64,000 bases of DNA from Paenibacillus sp. FSL R10-2782 (GTDB lineage Bacteria; Bacillota; Bacilli; Paenibacillales; Paenibacillaceae). Position numbers and translations under genes: made by a program. Each line of letters begins with the position of its first letter. Position 1 is the first letter of the stretch. Shown here in pieces: positions 25,704-34,143 of the stretch. The notes under the pieces are model-generated. The model saw nothing but the letters and a program-made list of their open reading frames with translations. It ran no database searches and was not told where the DNA came from. Location: assembly GCF_038592985.1 (NCBI RefSeq), contig NZ_CP151951.1, positions 1,727,001 through 1,791,000 of the forward strand, in the 5' to 3' direction.

Positions 25704-26555
25704 CTATTCTTTTTTGGCATACATTATACCAATCGTCTGTGGACCACAATGACTGGAAATCACACAACCGGCTGTTGTCAGCAGCACCTCTTGCGCTCCC
25801 GTCTCTTCCTGTAAACGGGCTTGCAGCATCAGCGCATCTTCCTCAGCCAAAGCATGTACGACAATAATGATATCGTTATCCATATGTCCCCGCTGGTTCA
25901 GGGCATTTTGCAGCATCTGTTCCAGCGCCTTCTCACGTTTGCCACGTACTTTGTACGCAGGTGTCATTTTTCCGTCTATTACTTTGATCACCGGACGAAT
26001 TTTGAGCAGACTACCGATCAGATTTTGCATCCCTGAGCATCTTCCGCCCTTGTACAGATACTCAAGCGTATCAATCACGAATTCCGTGTCGATCAGGGGG
26101 CGGGTTCTCGTCAACATGTCCACAATCTGTTCCATTGTACTGTCGTTGGCTGCAGCGCGTGCGGCCTTCATCACGAGCATGCCAAAGCCGCACGACAGAT
26201 TCAGGGAATCAAAGACGGTAACACGACCTTTCGGGAACTCGGAAGCAGCGAGCAGCGCATTTTGATAGGTTGAGGACAGCTCGGAAGACAGACTGATATA
26301 TAAAATGTCGTCCCCTTGTTCTATGTAGGGAGCAAAGGCTTGAATAAAGTCCGATGGAGAAGGTGCGGCGGTTCGCGGCAAATGTCTCTCACGACTTACG
26401 CGCTGAAATAACTGCTCTGGCTGGATATCCACGCCATCCCGTAATGATTCATCCCCAAACACCGTATACAATGGTACAATGCCAATCTCGTACTGTTCGC
26501 GCCATTGGACTGGGATATCACTGGTACTGTCCGCAAAAATTTTGATTTTGTTCAT
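25704..26555 (-). CDS. DegV family fatty-acid-binding protein
   Basis: A 283-residue DegV/EDD-fold protein. The N-terminal signature is KIFADSTSDIPVQW (about 4-17). Other typical stretches are ISLSSELSSTYQNA, NLSCGFGMLV, DTLEYLYKGGRC and SSHCGPQTIGI. In this family DegV proteins (FakB) bind a fatty acid for phosphorylation by FakA; a FakA gene is not adjacent. ATG follows GAGAGG. It is followed by its own terminator. Confidence 0.92.
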   Translation of the reverse strand: MNKIKIFADSTSDIPVQWREQYEIGIVPLYTVFGDESLRDGVDIQPEQLFQRVSRERHLPRTAAPSPSDFIQAFAPYIEQGDDILYISLSSELSSTYQNALLAASEFPKGRVTVFDSLNLSCGFGMLVMKAARAAANDSTMEQIVDMLTRTRPLIDTEFVIDTLEYLYKGGRCSGMQNLIGSLLKIRPVIKVIDGKMTPAYKVRGKREKALEQMLQNALNQRGHMDNDIIIVVHALAEEDALMLQARLQEETGAQEVLLTTAGCVISSHCGPQTIGIMYAKKE

Positions 26556-26587
26556 ACATTGAATCCTCTCTGTGTGATGCGGAGAAA

Positions 26588-27061
26588 TTATAAGGATTGC
26601 ACAGAGGAAGGATAGATATCCGCTGTGTTACTCGGAACGGCAAGACCCATGGCCAGAAGTGCAATGAAGCCCAAAATAATGAACGCATTAATGATTAACC
26701 CTGCAATGGCAAATGCTTTCTTACGGTTCTTCAACGCAATTCCAATAATGCCGACCACAAGCCCGGCGCAATTCAATAACAGACTGCCTAAAAATACAAA
26801 AGGAAGCAGGACGGTTCCCGTTTGTTGCAGAACAACTTCCGGGTTCAGGGTTTGGTATTGGCTGAAATGAGCCAACAGATTAATGACCATAACAGCCAGA
26901 ATGATATACCCGATCAGGCTGACGAGCGACATAATAAAAGAAGCAATACCGGGACCGGAATGCTTGAGCTTGACTGGAGGCTGGAAGGCGGGAGCTTCTG
27001 AAAAAACAGGATGCTCCTCAGACGCAACAGGCTTTTGCAGATTAGGATCTTGGTTACTCAT
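26588..27061 (-). CDS. DUF4190-like small membrane protein
   Basis: A 157-residue protein. A Pro/Gln-rich cytoplasmic N-terminus (about 1-45) precedes three hydrophobic segments, the first with GIASFIMSLVSLIGYIILA and the later ones around LLLNCAGLVVGIIGIAL and AIAGLIINAFIILGFIALL. The layout matches DUF4190-type proteins, whose function is unknown. The start is placed at ATG 27061, which has AAGGAG upstream; a longer frame to 27118 lacks a site. Confidence 0.8.
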   Translation of the reverse strand: MSNQDPNLQKPVASEEHPVFSEAPAFQPPVKLKHSGPGIASFIMSLVSLIGYIILAVMVINLLAHFSQYQTLNPEVVLQQTGTVLLPFVFLGSLLLNCAGLVVGIIGIALKNRKKAFAIAGLIINAFIILGFIALLAMGLAVPSNTADIYPSSVQSL

Positions 27062-27280
27062 CTTTTCAACTCCTTGAACATTATCCGAACAGGTACTAAT
27101 TTTCCACAAAATGAACAAAAAAGCAAGGGACCTTACACATTACCCTCCAAAAGACAGGGTTTAATCATGGAATTCTGTAGGGTTTAAATTTAAATGGAGT
27201 GGCTGGCAAACTTCATATGGATTCGATAAAATAAGGAGATAGCTTGGATGAGAGTATAAGATGAAAAGGAGTACACAAAC

Positions 27281-27664
27281 ATGCAACGCAGATGGATAAT
27301 TGTAGGATCTATAATGATGCTGCTGGCGGTAGCTATTGGAGCGTTCGGGGCTCATATTGTGAAAACACGGATCGACGCAGATGCTTTGGCTGTGTATGAA
27401 ACTGGTGTGAAATATCATATGATTCACGCTGTCGGTTTGCTGATCATTGCATTGGCTGCGGGACAGTGGGGAGCGTCGACTCGTTTAAAATGGGCAGCGC
27501 GACTGCTGTTTACGGGAATCATTTTATTTTCCGGCAGCTTGTATGTGCTGAGCTTGACCGGGATTCGTGTGCTAGGTGCCATTACCCCGCTGGGGGGCGT
27601 GTGTTTTATCGCAGGTTGGCTTTTGCTGGCATTAGCTGCCTGGGGTTTGAAGAAAGAGGATTAA
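27281..27664 (+). CDS. DUF423 family membrane protein (YwdK-like)
   Basis: A 127-residue protein with four membrane helices and the DUF423 signatures VAIGAFGAHIVK (about 16-27) and YETGVKYHMIHAVGLL (about 39-54). Function is unknown. Start ATG at 27281; AAAAGGAG lies 10 bases upstream. A clear terminator follows. Confidence 0.92.
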   Translation: MQRRWIIVGSIMMLLAVAIGAFGAHIVKTRIDADALAVYETGVKYHMIHAVGLLIIALAAGQWGASTRLKWAARLLFTGIILFSGSLYVLSLTGIRVLGAITPLGGVCFIAGWLLLALAAWGLKKED

Positions 27665-27687
27665 TTTAACTTTCCAGATCATATCAC

Positions 27688-27741
27688 AAAAAAGAGAATC
27701 GCTTGGAAAGACATAACGTTTTTCCGGCGGTTCTCTTTTTG
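27688..27741. terminator. Terminator after the DUF423 gene
   Basis: AAAAAGAGAATCGC and GCGGTTCTCTTTTT form the outer stem, with inner GGAAA/TTTCC pairing. It may also serve the convergent gene at 27774. Confidence 0.85.
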
Positions 27742-27773
27742 CGTGTTTATTTCATGCTGTAAGGACTTTACAT

Positions 27774-28322
27774 TTACGATGTGATTTCATCGATTTCATT
27801 CATTTTAAAGGAGTATACTTGCTTCTCATCTACATGGTACACACTCAGTAAGTTATTCTCATGATCCAAATTAAGGATGCGACATGGGATGCTTCGTTGT
27901 CCGCCATAGCGATTTACGATTAGCCGTACAAGCGTATTATCTTGTATATAGCGTTTGATCCAGTCATAGGTGCTAAGTTCTTGTTGTGTTGCAGGCTTCG
28001 GCTGTACGTGGGATTGTTTGATCTCTTGAACGACAGGTGGCTTGTTCATAGCCGCGTCTAATTTTTTTTTGGAGAACTTCTCCGCAAGCTTAGCGGCAGC
28101 GTCAGATGAGCCGTTAGCGGCTGACTGTTTTTTTAGATACAGTGCAGCTTCGATTAAATTACCAAGTTCGATACCGGACTGAATCCGGCTATCCGCAATT
28201 TGTTCGTTTTGGCTCAAGAGGTTAAGCAGGAACTGAAGGGCCTCTACATTGGAACGACCTTTAACTAATACATCTACATTAAATAAATAACTGGCTTCGT
28301 CTTGATTTGATTCTTTTTTCAT
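27774..28322 (-). CDS. Hypothetical protein, no recognised family
   Basis: A 182-residue soluble protein I do not recognise. The first 70 residues look helical (VEALQFLLNLLSQNEQIADSRIQ). Then comes a Lys/Ala-rich linker (AAAKLAEKFSKKKLDAAM). The last 70 residues form a likely small beta domain, including LVRLIVNRYGGQRSIPCRILNLDHENNLLSVYHVDEKQ broken into strands. Start ATG at 28322 is behind GGAGG. It is alone between a terminator and a long gap. Confidence 0.75.
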   Translation of the reverse strand: MKKESNQDEASYLFNVDVLVKGRSNVEALQFLLNLLSQNEQIADSRIQSGIELGNLIEAALYLKKQSAANGSSDAAAKLAEKFSKKKLDAAMNKPPVVQEIKQSHVQPKPATQQELSTYDWIKRYIQDNTLVRLIVNRYGGQRSIPCRILNLDHENNLLSVYHVDEKQVYSFKMNEIDEITS

Positions 28323-28719
28323 ACATCCTCCAGCCCAAGCCCTGGGTAATTAGTCTTTTATAGTACATATCAATATATCATTAAAACGTAATCTGTCATA
28401 GTACCTTAGGCCCTGTTATGGAGATTAACAAAATAGGCTCTGTCTAAACTTATATTGATGGTGTGTCCATAGGAACCCACACTAACATGCAAATATTTCA
28501 AAATATATCCAGGGTAAATTATGGGTAGTACTTGCTTGAACATTACACAGATATGCTTAACTTGCTGATCCTGGCGGATGGAATATGTAAATCCCGCATA
28601 TGGCTATGCATTACGATCGAAGTTGTGACCGATCCTATACATATACATATACAGAGAATAAATGAGACTGAGGTTGAAATCAAGCGGTTTAAATTTTAAA
28701 TATTTTCATTATGCATCTT
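28323..28719. other. Gene-free gap with old repeat remnants
   Basis: This 397-base stretch has no convincing gene. Near 28407-28448 GGCCCTGTTA and GGCTCTGTCTA form a degenerate direct repeat that resembles insertion-sequence ends, and 28463-28512 matches a second site in the window. A (TA/CA)-rich tract lies at 28636-28653. It reads as decayed accessory DNA plus the downstream end of the IF-3-like gene. Confidence 0.4.
28463..28512. repeat. Dispersed 50-bp repeat, copy 1
   Basis: Aligned without gaps to 40053-40102 this segment is about 70 to 75 percent identical. Shared words include CCCACACT/TCCACACT, GCAAATA and ATATCC. On the minus strand both copies translate to similar peptides (YLHVSVGSYG here, YLRVSVDTCG in the other). 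Confidence 0.5.
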
Positions 28720-29235
28720 TCAACGCGGATTTAATTTCACCTGCGAGCCCTTGCCGCCTGTCTGGATTCCGGTTTCCTTCATTCCGGCTTCTTTCAGATC
28801 GACCAATAGTCGCTCTAACACCGCTTTGGCAGCGGCAGCTTCCTTCGCTCCAGACGATTTTACGACCAATTGCACCGGCTTGCCGGAGCGCAGATGTTTG
28901 TCTGCTTGGCGCAGCTTTGTATCATAATCATGCTCCTCGATATGAGCAGTGAAGCGAAGCTCCTTGACCTTTTCCTTACTGCTCTTTCCAGTCATGTTGC
29001 CACCGCTCGCCTTACGTGTTCCGGTTTCCTTCTGCGCGAGCGCTTTTCCCTTGCCCTTAGCTACTAGGCTGCATGGCGGAGGACTGCTCATCAGTGATGT
29101 ACAGACCAGATCCATTTCTTTGGATCGGGCCATAGCCAAGGCTTCCTCTATCGAGACGATACCGATCTTCTCACCGTTGAGTCCAGTGAGCATGACTTCG
29201 GAAGCCTTTATTTGCTCGTTGATTAATACTGCCAC
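28720..29235 (-). CDS. Translation initiation factor IF-3 paralogue
   Basis: A 171-residue IF-3-like protein. The N-terminal domain reads LINEQIKASEVMLTG and GEKIGIVSIEEALAMA, and the C-terminal domain VKELRFTAHIEEHDYDTKLRQADKHL, both as in InfC. However the usual PPVCKIMDYGKFKYE-type linker is replaced by SSPPPCSLVAKGKGKA and a Lys/Gly-rich stretch. Canonical infC sits before rpmI-rplT and uses an AUU-type start; this gene starts with GTG after GGGAGG and has no ribosomal neighbours, so it is a second copy. It may be a stress- or growth-phase version. Confidence 0.85.
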   Translation of the reverse strand: MAVLINEQIKASEVMLTGLNGEKIGIVSIEEALAMARSKEMDLVCTSLMSSPPPCSLVAKGKGKALAQKETGTRKASGGNMTGKSSKEKVKELRFTAHIEEHDYDTKLRQADKHLRSGKPVQLVVKSSGAKEAAAAKAVLERLLVDLKEAGMKETGIQTGGKGSQVKLNPR

Positions 29236-29373
29236 GTAAATGAAACCTCCCTTAGAACAATGATAAAACTATCATATACGGAACCCGTTTGCGATTCAAT
29301 TTAGAATTCCGGGTAGCGGGAAGATGGAGCTTTCCAATGAGACCTAGCCACTTTTCTTTAGTACAATACTTTG

Positions 29374-29427
29374 TTGACAAAAATAATCAACCCTTATACT
29401 CTTTTACTGATAATGATTATCATTTTC
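29374..29427 (+). promoter_or_regulatory. Iron-regulated promoter with Fur box
   Basis: TTGACA at 29374-29379 and TATACT at 29395-29400 (15-base spacing, slightly short) form the promoter. The 19-bp GATAATGATTATCATTTTC at 29409-29427 matches the Fur box GATAATGATAATCATTATC at 17 of 19 positions and overlies the expected transcription start. Fur with iron would repress the siderophore uptake operon. Confidence 0.88.
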
Positions 29428-29463
29428 TGTTTAAACATATACGTACAGGGGGGAATGAAAGAA

Positions 29464-30459
29464 ATGAAAAAGATGTTGAATGGTCTATTATTGATTATGG
29501 TTTTTGCAATTGTATTGGCGGGCTGCGGATCGGTAGGGGATAGCTCGAAGCCTGAAACCAGTTCCGGGTCTGAGCAGACAACCAAAGCGGTCAGATCGGT
29601 TACGGTTAAAGACGATCACGGGGAAGTCAAGCTGGACAAGCCAGCGGAACGTGTCGTTGTTCTGGAGTGGGCGTTTACCGAAGACCTGATCGCGCTAGGC
29701 GTGCAGCCTGTTGGTAATGCGGACAACGAAAACTACAGGCTGTGGATAACGCCGGAGGCGAAACTGGCTGATTCGGTCACTGATATCGGTACACGGGGCG
29801 AACCGAATTTGGAAGCGATTGCGGCGCTCAAGCCGGACCTTATTATCTCAAACACAGGCAATAATGCAGCGATTTACGAACAGCTTAAGGGAATTGCACC
29901 AACGCTAGAATACGATTTTTTCAAGGGAAAAGGTTATGATTATGATCGCATGGTTGAAATCTTTAAGCAGATCGCTGTGGCTACTGGAAAAACGGAGCAG
30001 GCTGATAAAGTCTTAAATGACCTTGACCAGCATTATATGGAAGCAAAGACTACATTGAAAAAAGCGGATAAAGCAGACTTCCACTATGTGCTGACTCAGG
30101 CTTTCACAGTTCAAAATGCCGCCACCCTACGAATGTTCGAGGATAACTCGCTTGTAGTAGAAACGCTTGCGAAAATCGGTATGGTGAATGACTGGAAGTC
30201 GGACAAAACCGAGAAATATGGATTCAGCACTGTTGGCATCGAGGCTCTTCCTGCGGTACAGGACACCCATTTTATCTACATTACGCAGAAGACGGACGAT
30301 ATATTCGGAGCAGCGATGAAGAACAATTCAGTCTGGAAAGAGCTGAATTTCGTCAAAGAAAAACGGACCTATCCACTGGACGGAACAACGTGGACATTCG
30401 GGGGCCCAATCTCATCTAAAGTGCTGGTTGACCAGGTGGTGGGTGTTCTGACGAAATGA
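29464..30459 (+). CDS. Iron-siderophore binding lipoprotein
   Basis: A 331-residue ABC substrate-binding lipoprotein for ferric siderophores (FhuD/FecB type). The signal ends with lipobox VLAGC. The clamshell domain starts at VTVKDDHGEVKLDKPAERVV and includes EPNLEAIAALKPDLIIS, typical of the family. The second ATG at 29464 is chosen because GGGGGGA lies about 6 bases before it; ATG at 29455 would be too close. It overlaps the permease gene by 4 bases (ATGA). Confidence 0.92.
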   Translation: MKKMLNGLLLIMVFAIVLAGCGSVGDSSKPETSSGSEQTTKAVRSVTVKDDHGEVKLDKPAERVVVLEWAFTEDLIALGVQPVGNADNENYRLWITPEAKLADSVTDIGTRGEPNLEAIAALKPDLIISNTGNNAAIYEQLKGIAPTLEYDFFKGKGYDYDRMVEIFKQIAVATGKTEQADKVLNDLDQHYMEAKTTLKKADKADFHYVLTQAFTVQNAATLRMFEDNSLVVETLAKIGMVNDWKSDKTEKYGFSTVGIEALPAVQDTHFIYITQKTDDIFGAAMKNNSVWKELNFVKEKRTYPLDGTTWTFGGPISSKVLVDQVVGVLTK

Positions 30460-32504
30460 CCCGAACAGGTACAGCGGATTTATCGAAGGCTTGGCGTGTA
30501 GGAGGCATTTTTGGGGGTGGCTTGGCGGTCCTTATTGCGCTTTTTTTTGTAAGCTTGTGCTATGGAGAGGCGTCGATCCCGCTGCACACAGTAATTGAGG
30601 CGTTGACCCAGCGTCAGAATACGCTTGAGCATAATATGGTGTGGGATCTGCGGATGCCGCGTACGGTCATTGGAATCTTGGCTGGAGGTGCGCTTGCGAT
30701 CGCCGGTGCATTGTTGCAGGCCATCACCAAAAATCCGTTGGCGGCTTCTGATACGCTCGGAATCAACGCCGGTGCCTACTTTGTGGTTGTGCTTGGCGCG
30801 GTGATGTTTCCCGCATTGCTGCATCAGGCTCCGTTTCTGTTTGCCGCCATCGGCGGCCTGCTGGCAGCGGTGCTTGCTTACTTTATGGGCGGCGGGCGAG
30901 CTGGCAGTCCGATCCGGCTGGCGCTTGCTGGCCTCATCGTGTCTATGGTACTCGGTTCGTTTACCGGAGCATTACATATTTTTTACTCCTTTGAAACGCA
31001 GGGATTGTTTCTCTGGGGTTCCGGTTCGCTGGTGCAAAACGATTGGAGTGGTACTACTTATGCTTGGCCCTGGGTTGCAGGGCTCTCGGTTATCGCGGTT
31101 TTGCTGTCGAGGCAATTCGATGTGCTGGATCTGGATGAGTCCACATCCACGTCTCTCGGGCAAAAGGTGGGCTTGACCCGGGCGGCGGGAATTGTATTGG
31201 CAGTTCTGCTGTCGACCCTTACAGTCAGCGTCATTGGGCCCATCGGGTTTGTAGGTTTAGTGGCTCCGCATTTGGTGCGCTTAAGCGGCCTGAAAATGCA
31301 TCGCTGGGTACTGCCTGGTTCCTTCCTGTGGGGGGCACTGTTGTTGACGGGCGCTGACGTGCTGGCGAAAATGGTCCACCAATCCAGCATGGATCTGCCG
31401 ACCGGAGCGGTAATGGCATTGATCGGAGCCCCTTGGTTAATTTGGCTTATCCTGTGGAGGATGAAACTGCCTTCCGGCATCGGCGGACAGTCTTCAATGA
31501 ACATAGGTGTGCGCTCTCGGAAATTACCGTATGGCAGGCTGGTCACATTGCTTGCGTGTGGGGCCGTGCTGCTAACCGTATTTAGCCTGATGTTTGGAGG
31601 AATGCGCATTCCGGTGGGCGATCTGCTGTCCGGGCTGTTTGGCGGTGCGAGCGAGAATTCGGCTTTGCTGCAATTTAGAATTCCACGCACGCTGGTGGCG
31701 GCCGGGGCTGGTATCGCGCTTGCGGTGAGCGGTGTCTTGATCCAACTAGCCGTTCGCAATCCCTTGGCGGATGCCTCGATCATCGGGGTTTCTTCTGGAG
31801 CGGGATTCGGCGCGCTTGCAGTGATTATCGTCTGGCCTGGGCTGCCTGTTTATGTGCTGCCAGTCGCGGCGATCGCCGGAGCGGCAGTTTCGGCGGCGGT
31901 GATCTTCTTTCTATCCTGGAAAAAACATTTGAATCCGTCTGTTGTCATATTACTCGGCATCGCCGTATCAGCGATCGGAGCAGCCGGAATTCAGGTGCTA
32001 ATTATCCAAGGCTCGCTGTGGGGCAGTACGGGCTATATTTGGCTGACCGGTAGTACCTACGCTCGAAGCTGGGCGCAGGTGACAACGATTCTGGCCTTTC
32101 TGCTCGTGTTGTTGCCAGTAGCCTGGTGGCTAGCTCGCCGTTTCGATCTTTTGGTATTTGACGATAGCAGCGCCATGGGACTGGGGCTTCCGGTGCGTCG
32201 CACCCGGTTGCTGGCGATGGCAGTGGGTGTGCTGTTGGCGGGAGGAGCAGTAGCCTGCGTGGGTACGATTGGTTTCATCGGGCTGATTGCTCCGCATATC
32301 GTGCGCACATTGATCGGGCACCATGTGCGCCGTTCCATTGTCTTGTCGAGCATCTTGGGAGCGGTGATGCTGGTGTTGGCAGATACGATTGGACGGACGA
32401 TTCTTGCGCCGACGGAGATTCCTTCGGGGCTGCTGATCGCTCTGATCGGTGCGCCGTATTTCCTGTACTTGATGTATCGTTCCAATCGTAGTAAGTCAGT
32501 GTAG
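30456..32504 (+). CDS. Fused double FecCD-type siderophore permease
   Basis: A 682-residue permease made of two FecCD domains joined in one chain, as in E. coli FhuB. Each half repeats the family signature: LRMPRTVIGILAGGALAIAGALLQ and FRIPRTLVAAGAGIALAVSGVLIQ near the start, and GPIGFVGLVAPHLVR and GTIGFIGLIAPHIVR near the end (parts of each shown). About 20 membrane helices are expected. Most Gram-positive systems use two separate permeases. No ATPase gene follows, so a shared FhuC-like ATPase is probably used. It is translationally coupled to the binding protein. Confidence 0.93.
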   Translation: MTRTGTADLSKAWRVGGIFGGGLAVLIALFFVSLCYGEASIPLHTVIEALTQRQNTLEHNMVWDLRMPRTVIGILAGGALAIAGALLQAITKNPLAASDTLGINAGAYFVVVLGAVMFPALLHQAPFLFAAIGGLLAAVLAYFMGGGRAGSPIRLALAGLIVSMVLGSFTGALHIFYSFETQGLFLWGSGSLVQNDWSGTTYAWPWVAGLSVIAVLLSRQFDVLDLDESTSTSLGQKVGLTRAAGIVLAVLLSTLTVSVIGPIGFVGLVAPHLVRLSGLKMHRWVLPGSFLWGALLLTGADVLAKMVHQSSMDLPTGAVMALIGAPWLIWLILWRMKLPSGIGGQSSMNIGVRSRKLPYGRLVTLLACGAVLLTVFSLMFGGMRIPVGDLLSGLFGGASENSALLQFRIPRTLVAAGAGIALAVSGVLIQLAVRNPLADASIIGVSSGAGFGALAVIIVWPGLPVYVLPVAAIAGAAVSAAVIFFLSWKKHLNPSVVILLGIAVSAIGAAGIQVLIIQGSLWGSTGYIWLTGSTYARSWAQVTTILAFLLVLLPVAWWLARRFDLLVFDDSSAMGLGLPVRRTRLLAMAVGVLLAGGAVACVGTIGFIGLIAPHIVRTLIGHHVRRSIVLSSILGAVMLVLADTIGRTILAPTEIPSGLLIALIGAPYFLYLMYRSNRSKSV

Positions 32505-32534
32505 TTGAAGTGGTACACAAATCTGGATTTTATA

Positions 32535-32562
32535 TTTACAAATCTAATAAAGTAGATATAAT
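32535..32562 (+). promoter_or_regulatory. Promoter of the ArsR-type gene, with internal palindrome
   Basis: TTTACA at 32535-32540, 16-base spacer, TATAAT at 32557-32562. Inside the spacer ATCTA (32542-32546) and TAGAT (32553-32557) form an inverted repeat that could be the autoregulatory operator. Transcription would begin close to 32569-32570. Confidence 0.65.
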
Positions 32563-32569
32563 GTACTGT

Positions 32570-32881
32570 ATGGAACCGTCATTGATTTATAAAGCTTTGT
32601 CTAATGAGACACGCCGTCTAGTTATGCTGTGGTTAAAAAATCCAGAGGAATTTTTTGATGAACAGGCTTATTTAAAGCAAGGGCTTAATTTTCGAATTGG
32701 TGTATGTGTGGGGGATATACAGGCTAAAGCAGGACTTGCGCAGTCTGTTATCTCAAGTTATTTATTAACGATGCAAAAAGCTGGTTTGTTGGAGTCTGAG
32801 CGAATTGGGAAGTGGACGTACTATCGTCGGAACGAAAAGACAATACAGGAATTTGCAGAGTACATCCAAAAGGAACTATAA
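32570..32881 (+). CDS. ArsR-family transcriptional regulator
   Basis: A 103-residue winged-helix repressor of the ArsR type. It begins MEPSLIYKALSNETRRLVMLWL, and the recognition helix is in LAQSVISSYLLTMQKAGLL, with a beta-wing at RIGKWTYYRRN. There is no CxC metal motif typical of ArsR/SmtB sensors, so it may respond to something else; a single Cys occurs in IGVCVGDI. The frame is open upstream, but the promoter -10 overlaps the ATG at 32561, so ATG 32570 is the likely start and the mRNA may be leaderless. The next gene encodes a quinone-reductase-like protein, a common ArsR/HxlR target. Confidence 0.85.
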   Translation: MEPSLIYKALSNETRRLVMLWLKNPEEFFDEQAYLKQGLNFRIGVCVGDIQAKAGLAQSVISSYLLTMQKAGLLESERIGKWTYYRRNEKTIQEFAEYIQKEL

Positions 32882-33161
32882 CAGAAAGGAGGTTTTTTTT
32901 CGTAAAATACATCTATAAATCTGTATATATGAATACAATGGAGGCTTACTTTTAAAATGAAACAGGTTAACTCTTTGCTTATTAACGGGCAGGATAGCGT
33001 GGCGGAATCCTCTATGTTAATTCTCTGGTGATAAAAAGTGTGGAACCAGTAAAAAAATACTTACCTTTATGTAAGTATCTGTACTAAAAGTGCATACTTT
33101 CAATATTTCTAGCGTTCATTTTATTATCAAGATATAAATAATACTTAAGGAGGACAAATCT
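32882..33161. other. Short intergenic region with a 24-codon frame
   Basis: ATG at 32957, after GGAGG, opens a 24-codon frame ending at 33031 (starting MKQVNSLLINGQD). It has no recognised family and may be the stub of a deleted gene. A TTACCTTTATGTAAGT-type repeat at 33060-33075 is nearby. AGGAGG at 33149-33154 belongs to the next gene. Confidence 0.35.
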
Positions 33162-33692
33162 TTGAAAACTCTTGTTATTGTAGCGCATCCCAGCATGGAA
33201 ACATCCGTCATTAATAAGCGATGGGTAGAAGAACTGAAAAAATATCCAGAAAAGTATACTGTTCACGAGTTGTCTAAAGTTTACCCTGATGGAAACATCG
33301 ACGTGGAAAAGGAACAAAAATTGGTTGAATCTCATGGTAATCTTGTTTTGCAGTTCCCTATATATTGGTTTAATTGTCCGCCTCTCCTAAAAAAATGGTT
33401 TGACGATGTTTTAACTTATGGATGGGCTTTTGGTTCAAATGGAGGAGATAAATTCAAGAATCGTAAAGTTGCTTTAGGTGTATCTGCAGGAATCGAAAAG
33501 CTAGATTATCACGAAAACGGAAGATATCAATATACGCTTGAACAAATACTGGTTCCATTTAGAATGACATTCCTATATTGCGATGCAGATTATCGTTCGT
33601 TCTTTGCATTTTATGGTGAGGAATATGATCGATCTGAAGAAACTGTGGAAAAAAGCACTGAAAATTATTTGAATTTTGTTGATAACCTATAA
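33162..33692 (+). CDS. Flavodoxin-like NAD(P)H:quinone oxidoreductase (YwrO/MdaB type)
   Basis: A 176-residue flavodoxin_2 family protein. The FMN-binding start is TLVIVAHPSMETSVINKRW. The two-electron reductase signature QFPIYWFNCPPLLKKWFDDVLTYGWAFG (in parts, about 61-90) is typical of NQO/KefF/YwrO proteins. It probably reduces quinones or electrophiles with NAD(P)H. The start is TTG at 33162, with AGGAGG at 7 bases. It follows an ArsR-type regulator and an MFS remnant follows it, a common drug/electrophile response layout. Confidence 0.92.
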   Translation: MKTLVIVAHPSMETSVINKRWVEELKKYPEKYTVHELSKVYPDGNIDVEKEQKLVESHGNLVLQFPIYWFNCPPLLKKWFDDVLTYGWAFGSNGGDKFKNRKVALGVSAGIEKLDYHENGRYQYTLEQILVPFRMTFLYCDADYRSFFAFYGEEYDRSEETVEKSTENYLNFVDNL

Positions 33693-33693
33693 T

Positions 33694-33978
33694 ATGCATC
33701 TATATTTCGTTTTTTCCGGAGGGCTTATTATTAGCCAAGCATGGCTAACGACAGAGACGAAAGAAGCTCCCGAATTTGGAAACAGCTTGTTTGTCTCATT
33801 TTCTAATCTTGGCATTACTGCGGGGGCTTCAATTGGCGGTTGGTTTATCTCTCACTTGGGAATACACCAGCTCATCTGGAGCGGAATGATGTTTACACTT
33901 CTGGCTTTTTTAACAATCATCATAAAAATGAGCATTTTGCATAAATCCCAAGAGCGATTTCAAATCAGCAATATATAG
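33694..33978 (+). pseudogene. C-terminal remnant of an MFS efflux transporter
   Basis: About 95 residues resembling the last three helices of a DHA1-type MFS transporter, with GNSLFVSFSNLGITAGASIGG and a final helix around FTLLAFLTIIIK. The N-terminal 300 or so residues are missing, and the fragment begins directly after the reductase stop, without a ribosome site. A deletion has probably fused the sites. Its last codons run into the palindromic repeat element at 33931. Confidence 0.75.
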
Positions 33979-34046
33979 ATCGAAACGGTTTAGTTCGTCT
34001 ATATATTGTACTTTCGAGCGTTGGGAATCGAATTATGCAAAATGCT
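33931..34046. repeat. Palindromic repeat element, long form (copy A)
   Basis: A 116-bp element bounded by a perfect 14-bp inverted repeat, AGCATTTTGCATAA and TTATGCAAAATGCT. Inside, CAATATATAGATCGAA (33969-33984) pairs with TTCGTCTATATATTG (33994-34008) with a single bulge, so the whole element can fold as one long hairpin. A shorter relative with the same ends lies at 54726-54800. No transposase is present. It looks like a MITE or a dispersed intergenic hairpin element. Confidence 0.8.
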
Positions 34047-34087
34047 GAAGTAAAAATGTTCAAATCGAATGCAGAGGAAGTAAACGT

Positions 34088-34140
34088 GGGACCCGTAAAA
34101 ATAACTCTTTTCAGAGTCTATATTTTACGGGTCCCTGTTT
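34088..34140 (+). terminator. Strong hairpin terminator downstream of the MFS remnant
   Basis: GGGACCCGTAAAAATA (34088-34103) pairs with TATTTTACGGGTCCC (34121-34135), with an inner CTCT/AGAG stem. TGTTTTATTT follows on the plus strand. It may also stop minus-strand transcripts of the HTH genes. Confidence 0.85.
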
Positions 34141-34143
34141 TAT

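Noticed and set aside
28636..28653. TATACATATACATATACA tract as a regulatory repeat
   Set aside because: Simple low-complexity sequence with no partner feature.
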